Source of the DNA: Hyphomonadaceae bacterium
Lineage (GTDB): Bacteria; Pseudomonadota; Alphaproteobacteria; Caulobacterales; Hyphomonadaceae
DNA: 39,977 bases
Assembly: GCA_028285145.1 (NCBI GenBank)
Contig: JANQQC010000050.1
Location: 1-39,977, forward strand
Reading direction: 5' to 3'
Within the stretch, counting starts at the first letter, position 1; each line of letters begins with the position of its first letter. The notes beneath the pieces were generated by a model. The model saw nothing but the letters and a program-made list of their open reading frames with translations. It was not told the DNA's origin and ran no database searches. This document shows, piece after piece, positions 1 to 8,009 of the stretch. The position numbers were made by a program, and so were the translations under genes.

Positions 1-22
1 GGCGCTCGCCGTGGGGAAATGC

Positions 23-99
23 GCGGGTGTAGCTCAGCTGGTTAGAGTGCCGGCCTGTCACGCCGGAGGTCGCGGGTTCGAGCCCCGTCACTCGCGCCA
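23..99 (+). tRNA. tRNA-Asp (anticodon GTC)
   Basis: A full cloverleaf can be drawn. The acceptor stem GCGGGTG (23-29) pairs with CACTCGC (89-95) with one G-U, the discriminator is G96 and the CCA end is encoded at 97-99. The anticodon stem CCGGC/GCCGG encloses the loop CTGTCAC, which gives anticodon GTC at 57-59. The T arm shows the usual GGTTCGAGCC. It reads aspartate codons GAC/GAU. A short T run follows the CCA. Confidence 0.97.
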
Positions 100-255
100 T
101 TTTTCTGATAGTGAAGCTGGTTCTGCTGCACCTAACGTCGCATCAATCATCAGTATAGTCTCCAAACGCCGGAGTGTTGGCCAATTGCCGGTGAGAGCCA
201 GTAGTGCCTACGTCAAACCTTGTGAATCCCTGCGGCATCGCTATGGCCCACCCAC

Positions 256-1269
256 ATGGATCAGAAAGATAGAAATTTCGAGACGCAGCTCGCTGCGGCA
301 CTGGATTCGAAAACCAAGCCGGTCGGATCCCTGGGCCGGATGGAGTCGCTAGCCGCCACGGTTGCCCGTATTCAAGGTACCTTGCAGCCGCGGGCGGAGA
401 CTTGCAGCCTGACGATCTTCGCAGGCGATCATGGAATGGCGCGAGCCGGCGTATCGGCTTTTCCGCAGGCTGTAACGCGCCAAATGGTAATGAATTTCCT
501 CTCAGGCGGTGCGGCGGCCAATGTCTTTGCACGCTCCATCGATGCAAATGTTCAGGTCGTCGACGCAGGCGTTGTGGGCGAGCCTATAGACCATGCTGAA
601 CTCGTTGACCGCCGCGTCGGTAGCGGGACCCGGAACGCGATCGAGCAGGCGGCCATGACCGACGCGGAACTCGAAGACGCGATCATGGCAGGTATCGAAC
701 TGGGTAGCGCGATAAAGTCCGATGCTGCTTGTTTCGGAGAAATGGGCATCGGCAATACGTCGTCGGCGGCGCTGTTGGCCGCGAAACTTCTTGAGCGGCC
801 TGTTGGGGACCTTACCGGTCGCGGCACGGGCCTTGATGATGACGGGCTGAGCCGCAAAGTCATGCTTCTTGAGCAAGCCGCGAAGCGAACACCGGCAAAG
901 CTGGATGTCCGCACCGCGCTCGCTGAATATGGCGGGTTCGAGATTGCGATGATGGCCGGGGCAGTGCTGGGCGCAGCGAGGACTCAACGCGTTGTCATTG
1001 TCGATGGCTTCATCGCGACGGCGGCAGCACTGTGCGCGCGGGAGATGAGTGCAGAATGTGAAAAGGCCTTGGTGTTTGCTCACAGGTCAGCGGAGGCAGG
1101 TCATGGCCTGATCCTATCCGCCCTGAAGGCCGATCCACTGCTGGAACTCGACATGAGGCTGGGCGAGGGCACTGGCGCGCTACTCGCCTTTCCTTTGGTC
1201 AGAGCTGCCGCTGCAATGCTGAGAGACATGGCGAGTTTTGAGAGTGCTGGCGTGAGCGGTCCCGCATGA
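256..1269 (+). CDS. cobT: Nicotinate-nucleotide--dimethylbenzimidazole phosphoribosyltransferase CobT
   Basis: CobT transfers phosphoribose from nicotinate mononucleotide to 5,6-dimethylbenzimidazole, giving alpha-ribazole phosphate for the lower ligand of cobalamin in the cytoplasm. The 337-residue length is normal for the family. The N-terminus carries the typical KPxGSLGRME stretch (about residues 21-30), the middle has FAGDHGMA and GEMGIGNT, and the C-terminus has RLGEGTGA. Glu304 of that last motif is the likely catalytic base, matching the essential Glu of the Salmonella enzyme by eye. The ATG at 256 is the first start in frame, but no good ribosome binding site precedes it. The stop overlaps the cobS start as ATGA. 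The 156 bases upstream, back to tRNA-Asp, contain no B12 box, so this half of the cluster does not seem to have its own riboswitch. Confidence 0.95.
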   Translation: MDQKDRNFETQLAAALDSKTKPVGSLGRMESLAATVARIQGTLQPRAETCSLTIFAGDHGMARAGVSAFPQAVTRQMVMNFLSGGAAANVFARSIDANVQVVDAGVVGEPIDHAELVDRRVGSGTRNAIEQAAMTDAELEDAIMAGIELGSAIKSDAACFGEMGIGNTSSAALLAAKLLERPVGDLTGRGTGLDDDGLSRKVMLLEQAAKRTPAKLDVRTALAEYGGFEIAMMAGAVLGAARTQRVVIVDGFIATAAALCAREMSAECEKALVFAHRSAEAGHGLILSALKADPLLELDMRLGEGTGALLAFPLVRAAAAMLRDMASFESAGVSGPA

Positions 1270-2024
1270 AGGATGAAGGGGCGTCTTTTCTGCTCGCCTT
1301 GCAGTTTCTGACGCGGCTGCCGGTGGGCTTGGAAGATCTTTACTCGCCGGAGCGGATGTCAGCCGCCGTTCGGTATTATCCGCTTGTCGGCGTGCTTATA
1401 GGCGGTCTATCAGCCGTCGTCTTTCTGGTCTCTGATCTGGTCTTTCCGGCAGTCATTGCCGTGCTCTTCGCAATGGGAGCAGCTCTGCTACTGACGGGTG
1501 CTTTTCATGAAGACGGTCTTGCCGACACGTTTGACGGGATTGGCGGCGGCCAGACTCGAGAAGAGGCCCTGAAGATCATGAGGGATTCCCGGCTTGGCAC
1601 CTATGGCACGCTCGCTTTGGTCCTCGCATTGGCCTTGAAGGCTACGGCCCTGACCATGTTGGTCCCGCATCTTGTTGTTGCCGCACTGATCGCCGGCCAT
1701 GGTCTGTCGCGCTTATCCAGCGTTCTCGTTATCGCAACCAGCCGCTATGTGCGTGATGAGGGCACAGGCAAGCCGGTTGCCGGAGGGGTGTCCGCGGCCA
1801 GTCTGGTGATCTCGCTGGCGACGGGAGCGATGATCATCGCCATATGGTGCATTTTTCAAGCACCAATGGCTCTGGTATGGGCGCTCTCAGGTATGATTAT
1901 TGGCCAGTTCTTCATGCGGCTGTTCTTTGAGCCCAAGCTCGGCGGATACACCGGAGACACACTGGGTGCCGTGCAGCAAGCCAGCGAGATCGGCTTCTAT
2001 CTGGGTTTGGTTGCTTGGCTCTGA
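1266..2024 (+). CDS. cobS: Adenosylcobinamide-GDP ribazoletransferase (cobalamin synthase) CobS
   Basis: CobS is the membrane enzyme that joins adenosylcobinamide-GDP with alpha-ribazole (phosphate) to make adenosylcobalamin (phosphate). At 252 residues it has the usual size. It opens with the typical FLLALQFLTRLPV segment and carries the conserved GAFHEDGLADTFDG motif (about residues 78-91), followed by the KIMRDSRLGTYG motif, both acidic/charged segments placed between hydrophobic helices. Several membrane spans follow. The start overlaps the end of cobT by four bases (ATGA), and the 3' end overlaps the next gene, so translation is probably coupled along cobT-cobS-cobC-cobO. Confidence 0.96.
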   Translation: MKDEGASFLLALQFLTRLPVGLEDLYSPERMSAAVRYYPLVGVLIGGLSAVVFLVSDLVFPAVIAVLFAMGAALLLTGAFHEDGLADTFDGIGGGQTREEALKIMRDSRLGTYGTLALVLALALKATALTMLVPHLVVAALIAGHGLSRLSSVLVIATSRYVRDEGTGKPVAGGVSAASLVISLATGAMIIAIWCIFQAPMALVWALSGMIIGQFFMRLFFEPKLGGYTGDTLGAVQQASEIGFYLGLVAWL

Positions 2025-2554
2025 TCCTGCTCCGCCATACAACAGTCGATGTAGAGCCGGGTGTCTGTTACGGTCAGACGGATCTGGATTTAGCCGCGAC
2101 GTTCGAGACTGAGGCTGAGGAAGTGCTCGCCGGCCTCCCATTCTTTGCCCGCATGGTGACCAGTCCGCTGAGGCGTTGTCGCCGACTTGCGGATGTCATC
2201 TCTGCACAGTTTCAGATCCCGGTCGAAGAGGATTCTCGCCTGATGGAAATGGATTTCGGATCCTGGGAGGGGCAGTCCTGGTCCACCATTCCAAGGGTAC
2301 AGATCAATGCCTGGGCCGCAGATTTCTTTCACGCTCGTCCACATGGCGGTGAAAGTGTTGCGATGCTGCGGGCGCGTACCCAGCAAGCCGTGAAAGATTG
2401 CCGTAGAAGCGGTGAGCCCACGCTGATCGTCACACATGCCGGCGTGGTGCGCGCTGCGCTTTCAACCGGCGAGACAGCGGACGACTTTAACGCCGAGATC
2501 GACTTTGGTGGCTTCGTCACTATTTCGGACACCCAAGGAGCTCTACATGAGTGA
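2015..2554 (+). CDS. cobC: Histidine phosphatase family protein, probable alpha-ribazole phosphatase
   Basis: This is a 179-residue phosphoglycerate-mutase-type phosphatase. The phosphate-binding histidine sits in LLRHTT (residues 5-10), the YGQTDLDL segment follows as in CobC proteins, and the second histidine is in VTHAGVVRA near residue 140. SPLRRC and the acidic EMDFGSWEG also fit the family. The expected role is removing the 5' phosphate from alpha-ribazole phosphate or from adenosylcobalamin phosphate. The only start that keeps the RH motif is a TTG at 2015, which lies inside the end of cobS (10-base overlap); translational coupling would explain the weak codon. The symbol follows Salmonella usage. 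The same letters mean threonine-phosphate decarboxylase in Pseudomonas. Family certain, exact substrate inferred from the neighbours. Confidence 0.88.
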   Translation: MALILLRHTTVDVEPGVCYGQTDLDLAATFETEAEEVLAGLPFFARMVTSPLRRCRRLADVISAQFQIPVEEDSRLMEMDFGSWEGQSWSTIPRVQINAWAADFFHARPHGGESVAMLRARTQQAVKDCRRSGEPTLIVTHAGVVRAALSTGETADDFNAEIDFGGFVTISDTQGALHE

Positions 2555-3146
2555 TGCCGACACGCATAAGGCCGAGATGCAAAAACTACAGGCCGAACAG
2601 AAGCGAAAAACCACGGAGGCCACTGATCCCGGTCGCGGCCTCGTCCTGATCCACACCGGTGATGGCAAGGGCAAGTCCAGTTCAGCATTTGGCGTCATTG
2701 TTCGTGCGCTTGGCTGGGGCCAGAAGGTTGGTGTGGTCCAGTTTATCAAGGGAAAATGGATCACGGGCGAGCGGCAGTTCTTCGACAAGCTCGGCGGTGT
2801 CGACTGGCACACGATGGGTGAGGGATTTACCTGGGACACGCAGGATAGGGACCGCGACATCGCTGCGGCCAGCACAGCTTTCGAGAAGGCGCGCGGGATG
2901 ATGACGAGTGGCGAATACGATCTGGTCGTGCTGGACGAGATCAATATCGCGCTGCGCTATGAGTATCTGTCCGTCGATCACGTCCTTGATTCGCTGGAGG
3001 CTCGCTCGGCTCGCACAAGTGTTGTTCTCACAGGTCGGGATGCCAAGCCTGAGCTTTGTGATTATGCCGATCTCGTCAGCGAAATGCGCGAGGTGAAACA
3101 CCCCTTCAAGGCAGGGATCAAGGCCCAACGCGGCCTCGATTTCTAG
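2547..3146 (+). CDS. cobO: Cob(I)yrinic acid a,c-diamide adenosyltransferase CobO (CobA/BtuR type)
   Basis: CobO moves the adenosyl group of ATP onto the cobalt of reduced corrinoids, the activation step of both salvage and de novo routes. The 199-residue protein has the P-loop TGDGKGKSSSA (about residues 37-47), then GVVQFIKGKW and the Walker-B-like LVVLDEINIALRY, all characteristic of the family. The ATG at 2547 is chosen because AAGGAG lies at 2535-2540 with correct spacing and because this start overlaps the cobC stop. The frame is open further upstream, but that part is only a shadow of cobC. It is the last gene before the riboswitch. Confidence 0.96.
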   Translation: MSDADTHKAEMQKLQAEQKRKTTEATDPGRGLVLIHTGDGKGKSSSAFGVIVRALGWGQKVGVVQFIKGKWITGERQFFDKLGGVDWHTMGEGFTWDTQDRDRDIAAASTAFEKARGMMTSGEYDLVVLDEINIALRYEYLSVDHVLDSLEARSARTSVVLTGRDAKPELCDYADLVSEMREVKHPFKAGIKAQRGLDF

Positions 3147-3217
3147 CGAAATCGGTACGCTTGAAACGTCCATCGCGATTGACAAAATTCTGACTGCGCA
3201 GCAATAGCGACCCCAGA

Positions 3218-3406
3218 TGGTGCCCCTTTAGCGGGGGCTAAGAGGGAAGCCGGTGTGAATCCGGCGCTGTACCCGCAACTGTCAGCCGGAAGCTGATGGC
3301 CATGATGTCACTGGAACTGCTCGTTCTGGGAAGGCGGCCAGAAGCGTTGATCGGCAAGTCAGGAAACCTGCCATCGCGTCGTTCGTCCGGAGACCGGGAA
3401 GAGTTC
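3218..3406 (+). promoter_or_regulatory. Cobalamin riboswitch upstream of btuB
   Basis: The core pieces of the cobalamin riboswitch appear in order: GGTGCCCC near the 5' side, GGGAAGCCGGTGTGAATCCGG (in two pieces within 3244-3264), CTGTACCCGCAACTGT around 3267-3282, and the B12 box AGTCAGGAAACCTGCCATC at 3357-3375. Edges are approximate. Downstream, before the btuB ATG at 3568, there is a possible long-range stem between 3410-3417 and 3476-3483 (GCGGGCGG with CCGCCCGC), a CCCCATGGGG palindrome at 3493-3502, and a stem 3521-3528/3546-3553 that ends against the GAGGGG ribosome binding site. These could form the expression platform. No U-rich terminator is obvious, so translational control seems more likely (inference). 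Ligand binding should shut down uptake and the downstream genes. Confidence 0.95.
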
Positions 3407-3567
3407 TCAGCGGGCGGGAAGGCCGGGCTTATCAGTCTGAAACCTCTCCTTTGAAACGACATCACAAAGGTCTGGCCGCCCGCATGGTATCGCCCCATGG
3501 GGCCAGTCGTCGTTTTAGATAGCGCGCCTTTTCGGAACGGGCGGCGGGGCGCTTGAGGGGTTGTCCC

Positions 3568-5418
3568 ATGTTTTACAAGAGTGCGCTTTTGAGCGTTGTA
3601 TCTTTTTCGCTCGCCTTGCCGGTACTGGCGCAAGACGCGGATAGTGACCGAACCACACTTGATCCTGTGATTGTTGAAGGATCTCGTCTGAACCAGACAA
3701 CGACGGAAGTGGGGTCCTCGGCGACCGTCATAACCGCCGAGGATATTGAACAACTGGGCTTTGACTTCGCGCTAGATGCCGTTGCAGCCGCGCCGGGCGT
3801 GACAATCAATTCTAACGGTGCCTTTGGCGGCCAAGCCAGCGTGCGCATTCGCGGTGCATCCAGTGAGCAGACCCTGGTCCTGATCGATGGTGTCGTCGTC
3901 AATGACCCGACCTCACCGGGCGGCGGTTTCAATTTTGCACGCTTGGACACAGAGAACATTGAGCGGATCGAGGTTCTGAAAGGTCCTCAGTCCACGCTTT
4001 GGGGCACCGATGCTATTGGCGGGGTTGTCTCGATCACGACGAAACGTCCCGATGAAGGTCTGGGGGGCAGTTTGTTTGGCGAATATGGCTCCTTCAACAC
4101 CTTCCGCGGCGGAGCTTCGATCGAAAACGCCAATGACACGGGCGACTTCCGTCTCGCAATCGTTGGAACCTCATCAGACGGTATCTCAAAAGCCGATGAG
4201 GATGATGGCAACACCGAGGATGATCCTTATCAAGCCCTGACCCTGTCGGCGAAGGGTGGGCTCAATCTGGGCGGTGATGCACGTCTGTCGGCCGATGTGC
4301 TCTGGACCGATGCAGAATCTGATTTTGATGCATCCGGTGGACCAGATGGTGACGCCGACCGTATCAGCGAGACCGAGGAACTCTCAGCGAATGTCTCGCT
4401 GACTGGCTCGCTCTTTGATGGCCGCCTCGAGAACCTTGTGCTGATCGGCTATTCAGACATCACGCGCGAGAATTTCTCAAATGGCGTATCAAGCTTCAGC
4501 TCGGAAGGTGATCGTACGATCTACCGCTATCAGGGTACGCTAAGTATCAATGAGATGAACACGCTGGCCTTTGGAGCGGAGCGTGAAGAATCGAATGCCA
4601 ATGACGATGACACCTCGATTGATGGTTTGTTCGCCCTCTATGAGTTCAAACCAACCGCACAAATCACGCTCACAGGCGGGCTGCGTGTCGATGATCATGA
4701 GCGTTTCGGTTCGGAGACGACGGGGCGTATGGCGGCGGCCTTCAACCCGAACGATCAACTCACCCTTCGCGCGAGCTGGGGCCAGGGCTTCAAGGCACCG
4801 ACCATCTTCCAGACCACTTTCTTCTGCTGCGGTGCCACCGAGCCGAACGCTGACCTTCAGCCAGAAACCTCTGAAGCGGTTGATATAGGCCTGGACTGGC
4901 GATCTGCTGATGGCCGGGCCGAGGCCGGCATCACCTATTTCGATCAGGAAACGGAGAACCAGATCGACTTCTCCTTCGCCGTCGGTGGCTATCAGAACAT
5001 TGATCTGGTCGACTCTCAGGGCGTTGAGCTCCACGGCGCTTATCAGCTGACCGATTGGCTGCGCGTGTCGGCGGATTATGCCTATATCGACGCCGAAGAT
5101 GGTGCCGGCAACGCGGTTGTCCGTGTTCCCGAACACTCCGGCGACTTAACGTTTTCGATCGATCCGGAAGGACCGTTTTCCGGTGCCGTGCTTGTTCGCT
5201 ACAATGGCGAGGAGCAAGACGACACTGATTTTGACGGGGCTCCAGACACGCCTGTTGACGCATGGACCCGCGTCGATCTTACGGGCAGCTATGATCTGAA
5301 TGATCAGATCGAGCTTTTCGGCCGGGTGGAGAACTTGTTCGACGAGGACTACCAGCAAATCCTGGGCTTTGGCACACCAGGCATGTCTGGCTCCGTTGGC
5401 GTGCGCCTGCGGTACTGA
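3568..5418 (+). CDS. btuB: TonB-dependent vitamin B12 receptor BtuB
   Basis: This is an outer-membrane, TonB-driven corrinoid transporter of 616 residues, the normal size for BtuB. It has a signal peptide ending near VLAQ (residue 20), a TonB-box-like TLDPVIVEGSR, a plug domain with the typical IEVLKGPQSTLWGTDAIGGVV stretch (shown only in part), and a C-terminal barrel ending in VGVRLRY with a terminal aromatic. Other barrel signatures include GQGFKAPTIFQ and VENLFDEDYQ. ATG 3568 is preferred over an in-frame TTG at 3553 because it follows GAGGGG at 3555-3560 and gives a clean signal peptide. Position directly behind a cobalamin riboswitch and ahead of btuFCD fixes the substrate. A Cys-Cys pair lies in the FFCCGATEP loop. 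Confidence 0.95.
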   Translation: MFYKSALLSVVSFSLALPVLAQDADSDRTTLDPVIVEGSRLNQTTTEVGSSATVITAEDIEQLGFDFALDAVAAAPGVTINSNGAFGGQASVRIRGASSEQTLVLIDGVVVNDPTSPGGGFNFARLDTENIERIEVLKGPQSTLWGTDAIGGVVSITTKRPDEGLGGSLFGEYGSFNTFRGGASIENANDTGDFRLAIVGTSSDGISKADEDDGNTEDDPYQALTLSAKGGLNLGGDARLSADVLWTDAESDFDASGGPDGDADRISETEELSANVSLTGSLFDGRLENLVLIGYSDITRENFSNGVSSFSSEGDRTIYRYQGTLSINEMNTLAFGAEREESNANDDDTSIDGLFALYEFKPTAQITLTGGLRVDDHERFGSETTGRMAAAFNPNDQLTLRASWGQGFKAPTIFQTTFFCCGATEPNADLQPETSEAVDIGLDWRSADGRAEAGITYFDQETENQIDFSFAVGGYQNIDLVDSQGVELHGAYQLTDWLRVSADYAYIDAEDGAGNAVVRVPEHSGDLTFSIDPEGPFSGAVLVRYNGEEQDDTDFDGAPDTPVDAWTRVDLTGSYDLNDQIELFGRVENLFDEDYQQILGFGTPGMSGSVGVRLRY

Positions 5419-5423
5419 CGCAA

Positions 5424-6266
5424 ATGTCGAGACTGGCGACCCTTGTCCTGAGCGTTTGGCTCTCGGCCTGCGTGGGCGAACAGCCGCCATCGCAGACCGC
5501 TGGCGACAAGCCGATGCGGATTGTCAGTCTCGACTATTGCGCCGACCAATACGTTCTCAAGCTTGCTGATGCCGACCAGATCCTCGCCATATCGCCGGAT
5601 GCGACAAAGGAATTCTCCTATATGCGCGAGGAAGCCACCGGCATGCCGACTGTGCGCGCGGTAGCCGAAGATGTGCTGATCCTGAAACCCGATCTCGTCG
5701 TGCGTGCCTATGGTGGTGGCCCGAATGCGGCGGCCTTCTTCGAACGGGCCGGGGTTCCTGTTCTTCAGGTGGGATGGGCGTCCAATGTGGATGGCGAGGA
5801 CATCGGTTCTATTCCATCTTTGATTCAGCATATGGCCGCTGGTCTGGGGCAGCCTGAGCGCGGCGAGGCTCTGGTCGCGGATTTCCGCAAGCGGCTCAGC
5901 ACATTGGAGGCGCGTCGCAATGGCGGCTCGGCGCTTTACATGACACCTGCGGGGGTCACGACTGGTCCTGGCTCCCTCGTGCATGAAATGCTCGTTATCG
6001 CTGGCCTGGAGAACTTCGAGAAGACCCCTGGCTGGCGATCACTGCCGCTTGAGCGCCTTGTCTATGAGCAACCCGATGTTGTCGCGGCAGCCTTCTTCGA
6101 GGCGCTCACCAATCATCCAGATGCCTGGAGTGCTTCAAAGCATCCTGTGGCGCGTGCGCAACTCGATGGGCCTCAAACCGTGCCCCTGCAGGGCGCTTGG
6201 ACCGCCTGCGGTGGCTGGTTCATTCTCGATGCCGTCGAGGCGCTTGCCGAAGGTGTAGAGCAGTGA
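5424..6266 (+). CDS. btuF: Cobalamin ABC transporter substrate-binding lipoprotein (BtuF-like)
   Basis: The 280-residue protein belongs to the helical-backbone metal/corrinoid binding family (BtuF/FhuD type). After the signal segment it reads PMRIVSLDYCADQYVLKL, then DAT near residue 67 and VLILKPDLVV near residue 92, typical of the fold. The N-terminus ends in a lipobox, LSAC, with Cys16 as the lipidation site, so the protein should be anchored to a membrane; E. coli BtuF is a free periplasmic protein. It begins five bases after btuB and shares GTGA with btuC, so it delivers corrinoid to BtuCD. Its function is assigned from the riboswitch and neighbours; the family also binds haem and siderophores. 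Confidence 0.88.
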   Translation: MSRLATLVLSVWLSACVGEQPPSQTAGDKPMRIVSLDYCADQYVLKLADADQILAISPDATKEFSYMREEATGMPTVRAVAEDVLILKPDLVVRAYGGGPNAAAFFERAGVPVLQVGWASNVDGEDIGSIPSLIQHMAAGLGQPERGEALVADFRKRLSTLEARRNGGSALYMTPAGVTTGPGSLVHEMLVIAGLENFEKTPGWRSLPLERLVYEQPDVVAAAFFEALTNHPDAWSASKHPVARAQLDGPQTVPLQGAWTACGGWFILDAVEALAEGVEQ

Positions 6267-7255
6267 GCGGCACGCGCTGGCTCGTGCCGGGACTGGCAGT
6301 CGCCAGTGTACTGACGATTTTTGCCGCCTGCCTGATCGGCTCAACACCGCTACCGGCGGACCGGGTCTTTGCTGCATTCTTCGGCAGCGGTGAAGTGGGC
6401 GATCGTCTGGTCGTCTGGTCCATCCGGTTGCCGCGGGCTCTGGCAGCGTTCCTCGTCGGTGCCGCGCTTGGTCTCAGTGGGGCGGCGTTGCAGGGCCTGT
6501 TGAGAAACCCGCTGGCCGAACCTGGAGTGCTTGGCGTCTCGGCGACCGCTTCGCTCGCCGCAACGTTTTCACTGTATTACGGGCTGGTCTCTTTGAGCCC
6601 CTGGATACTGCCCCTTGCCGCAATTCTGGGCGCGCTGGCAGCGACCTCGCTTCTGGCTCTGGCGGCTATTCGGACGCGCTCGGTTGTTACACTCATCCTG
6701 ATCGGTGTTGGGCTTTCTAGCTTCGCTGGCGCGGTGATGAGCCTGCTGATGAATCTCGCGCCGAACCCTTTTTCGTTATCTGACATGATTAACTGGATGC
6801 TTGGATCGGTTGCCAATCGAAGCTTCGATGAGATCGGTTTTGCGCTTCCATTCCTCATCTCAGGCAGCATCATCCTGCTCGCTACGGGCCGTGGGCTCTC
6901 GGCGCTGACGCTTGGTGAGGAAGCGGCCAGCGGGATTGGGCTCAACCTTCGCAATCAGCGGATATTCACCGTGCTTGGTGCAGGCCTCGCCACAGGTGCA
7001 TCGGTGGCGCTTGCTGGCGCGATCGGTTTTGTCGGGATTGTCGCTCCGCACCTCATCAGGCCGTTTGTCGGTTATGATCCAGCCCGCTCACTTGTTCCGT
7101 CGGCGTTGCTCGCGGGGCTCTTTCTGGTGGTCGCCGACATAGGTGTGCGCATTATTCCGGCGGACAATGAGCTGAAGCTCGGCGTGGTCGCGGCGCTGAT
7201 CGGCGCACCGGTGTTCGTCTGGATCGCCACGAGGAGGCGGGCCGTGCATGACTGA
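6263..7255 (+). CDS. btuC: Cobalamin ABC transporter permease (BtuC, FecCD family)
   Basis: This is an inner-membrane permease of 330 residues with about ten hydrophobic helices. Family motifs are RLPRALAAFLVGAALGLSG, GAALQGLLRNPLAEPGVLG and, near the end, GFVGIVAPHLIRPFVGYD, which holds the loop that contacts the ATPase. GTG at 6263 is chosen as the start: it overlaps the btuF stop (GTGA) and begins right before the first membrane helix. The frame is open farther upstream only as a btuF shadow, rich in Arg and Cys. The 3' end overlaps btuD by eight bases. Confidence 0.93.
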   Translation: MSGTRWLVPGLAVASVLTIFAACLIGSTPLPADRVFAAFFGSGEVGDRLVVWSIRLPRALAAFLVGAALGLSGAALQGLLRNPLAEPGVLGVSATASLAATFSLYYGLVSLSPWILPLAAILGALAATSLLALAAIRTRSVVTLILIGVGLSSFAGAVMSLLMNLAPNPFSLSDMINWMLGSVANRSFDEIGFALPFLISGSIILLATGRGLSALTLGEEAASGIGLNLRNQRIFTVLGAGLATGASVALAGAIGFVGIVAPHLIRPFVGYDPARSLVPSALLAGLFLVVADIGVRIIPADNELKLGVVAALIGAPVFVWIATRRRAVHD

Positions 7256-8009
7256 GCTTGTCGCAAAGAATATCGGCCTGAAGTCGCAGGACGCCACGCT
7301 GATCGAGGCCGCAAGCTTCCGCCTTGCGCCCGGCGAATTTGTGGCGCTGCTCGGCCCGAACGGCGCGGGCAAGACCAGCCTCATCCGGGCAAGCCTCGGC
7401 CTTGAAAAGCCATCGGCAGGCACAGCCACCCTTGGCGGCGAAGATACGTGCCGCCTCGATCCGATGTCTCGCGCCCGGAGCGTTGCCTACCTGCCTCAGA
7501 TCCGCCCGCTCGCCTGGCCCAATATTGTGCGCGATGTGGTGGCCCTCGGCCGGTTCAGCTCCGGCGCGGCACTGGGACGTCTTAAGGATGACGACGCCAG
7601 GGCCGTTGAGCGCGCGATCGAGGCTTGCGACCTTTCCGGTCTTGCCGCCCGCCGCGCCGATACGCTGTCCGGCGGCGAGCTTGCCCGTATGCACTGCGCC
7701 CGCGCCTTCGCCGCCGAAGCGCCATTGCTGATTGCCGATGAGCCGACCGCTGCCCTCGATCCGCGCCATCAATTCCGTATCCTTGATCTCCTTGCTGACT
7801 ATGTGGCTCGGGGAGGTGGCGCGCTTGTCGTTCTTCACGATGTCCAACTCGCCGCGCGTTATGCCTCCCGCCTTATCTGGATGAAGGATGGTCGGATCTG
7901 CGCTGACGGATCACCGTCGGACACGCTTTCTGCCAAGCGGTTAGCCGACATTTATGGCGTGCGTGCCCAGATCGATGGCACGGTCATCTCGATGGAGGGA
8001 CCGGTGTGA
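7248..8009 (+). CDS. btuD: Cobalamin ABC transporter ATP-binding protein (BtuD)
   Basis: This ABC ATPase of 253 residues powers the BtuC channel. It has Walker A GPNGAGKTS (36-44), the Q-loop in YLPQIRPLAW, signature LSGGELARM (about 140-148), Walker B LLIADEPTA (about 160-168) and the switch histidine in VVLHDVQLA. This region is more GC-rich in third positions than the surrounding genes. The ATG at 7248 lies inside the end of btuC and the stop shares GTGA with cobQ, so uptake and amidation genes are translationally linked. Confidence 0.94.
   Translation: MTELVAKNIGLKSQDATLIEAASFRLAPGEFVALLGPNGAGKTSLIRASLGLEKPSAGTATLGGEDTCRLDPMSRARSVAYLPQIRPLAWPNIVRDVVALGRFSSGAALGRLKDDDARAVERAIEACDLSGLAARRADTLSGGELARMHCARAFAAEAPLLIADEPTAALDPRHQFRILDLLADYVARGGGALVVLHDVQLAARYASRLIWMKDGRICADGSPSDTLSAKRLADIYGVRAQIDGTVISMEGPV

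Noticed and set aside
100-255. Possible second cobalamin riboswitch ahead of cobT
   Set aside because: No B12 box or GCCxCTG-like core is present in this 156-base gap.
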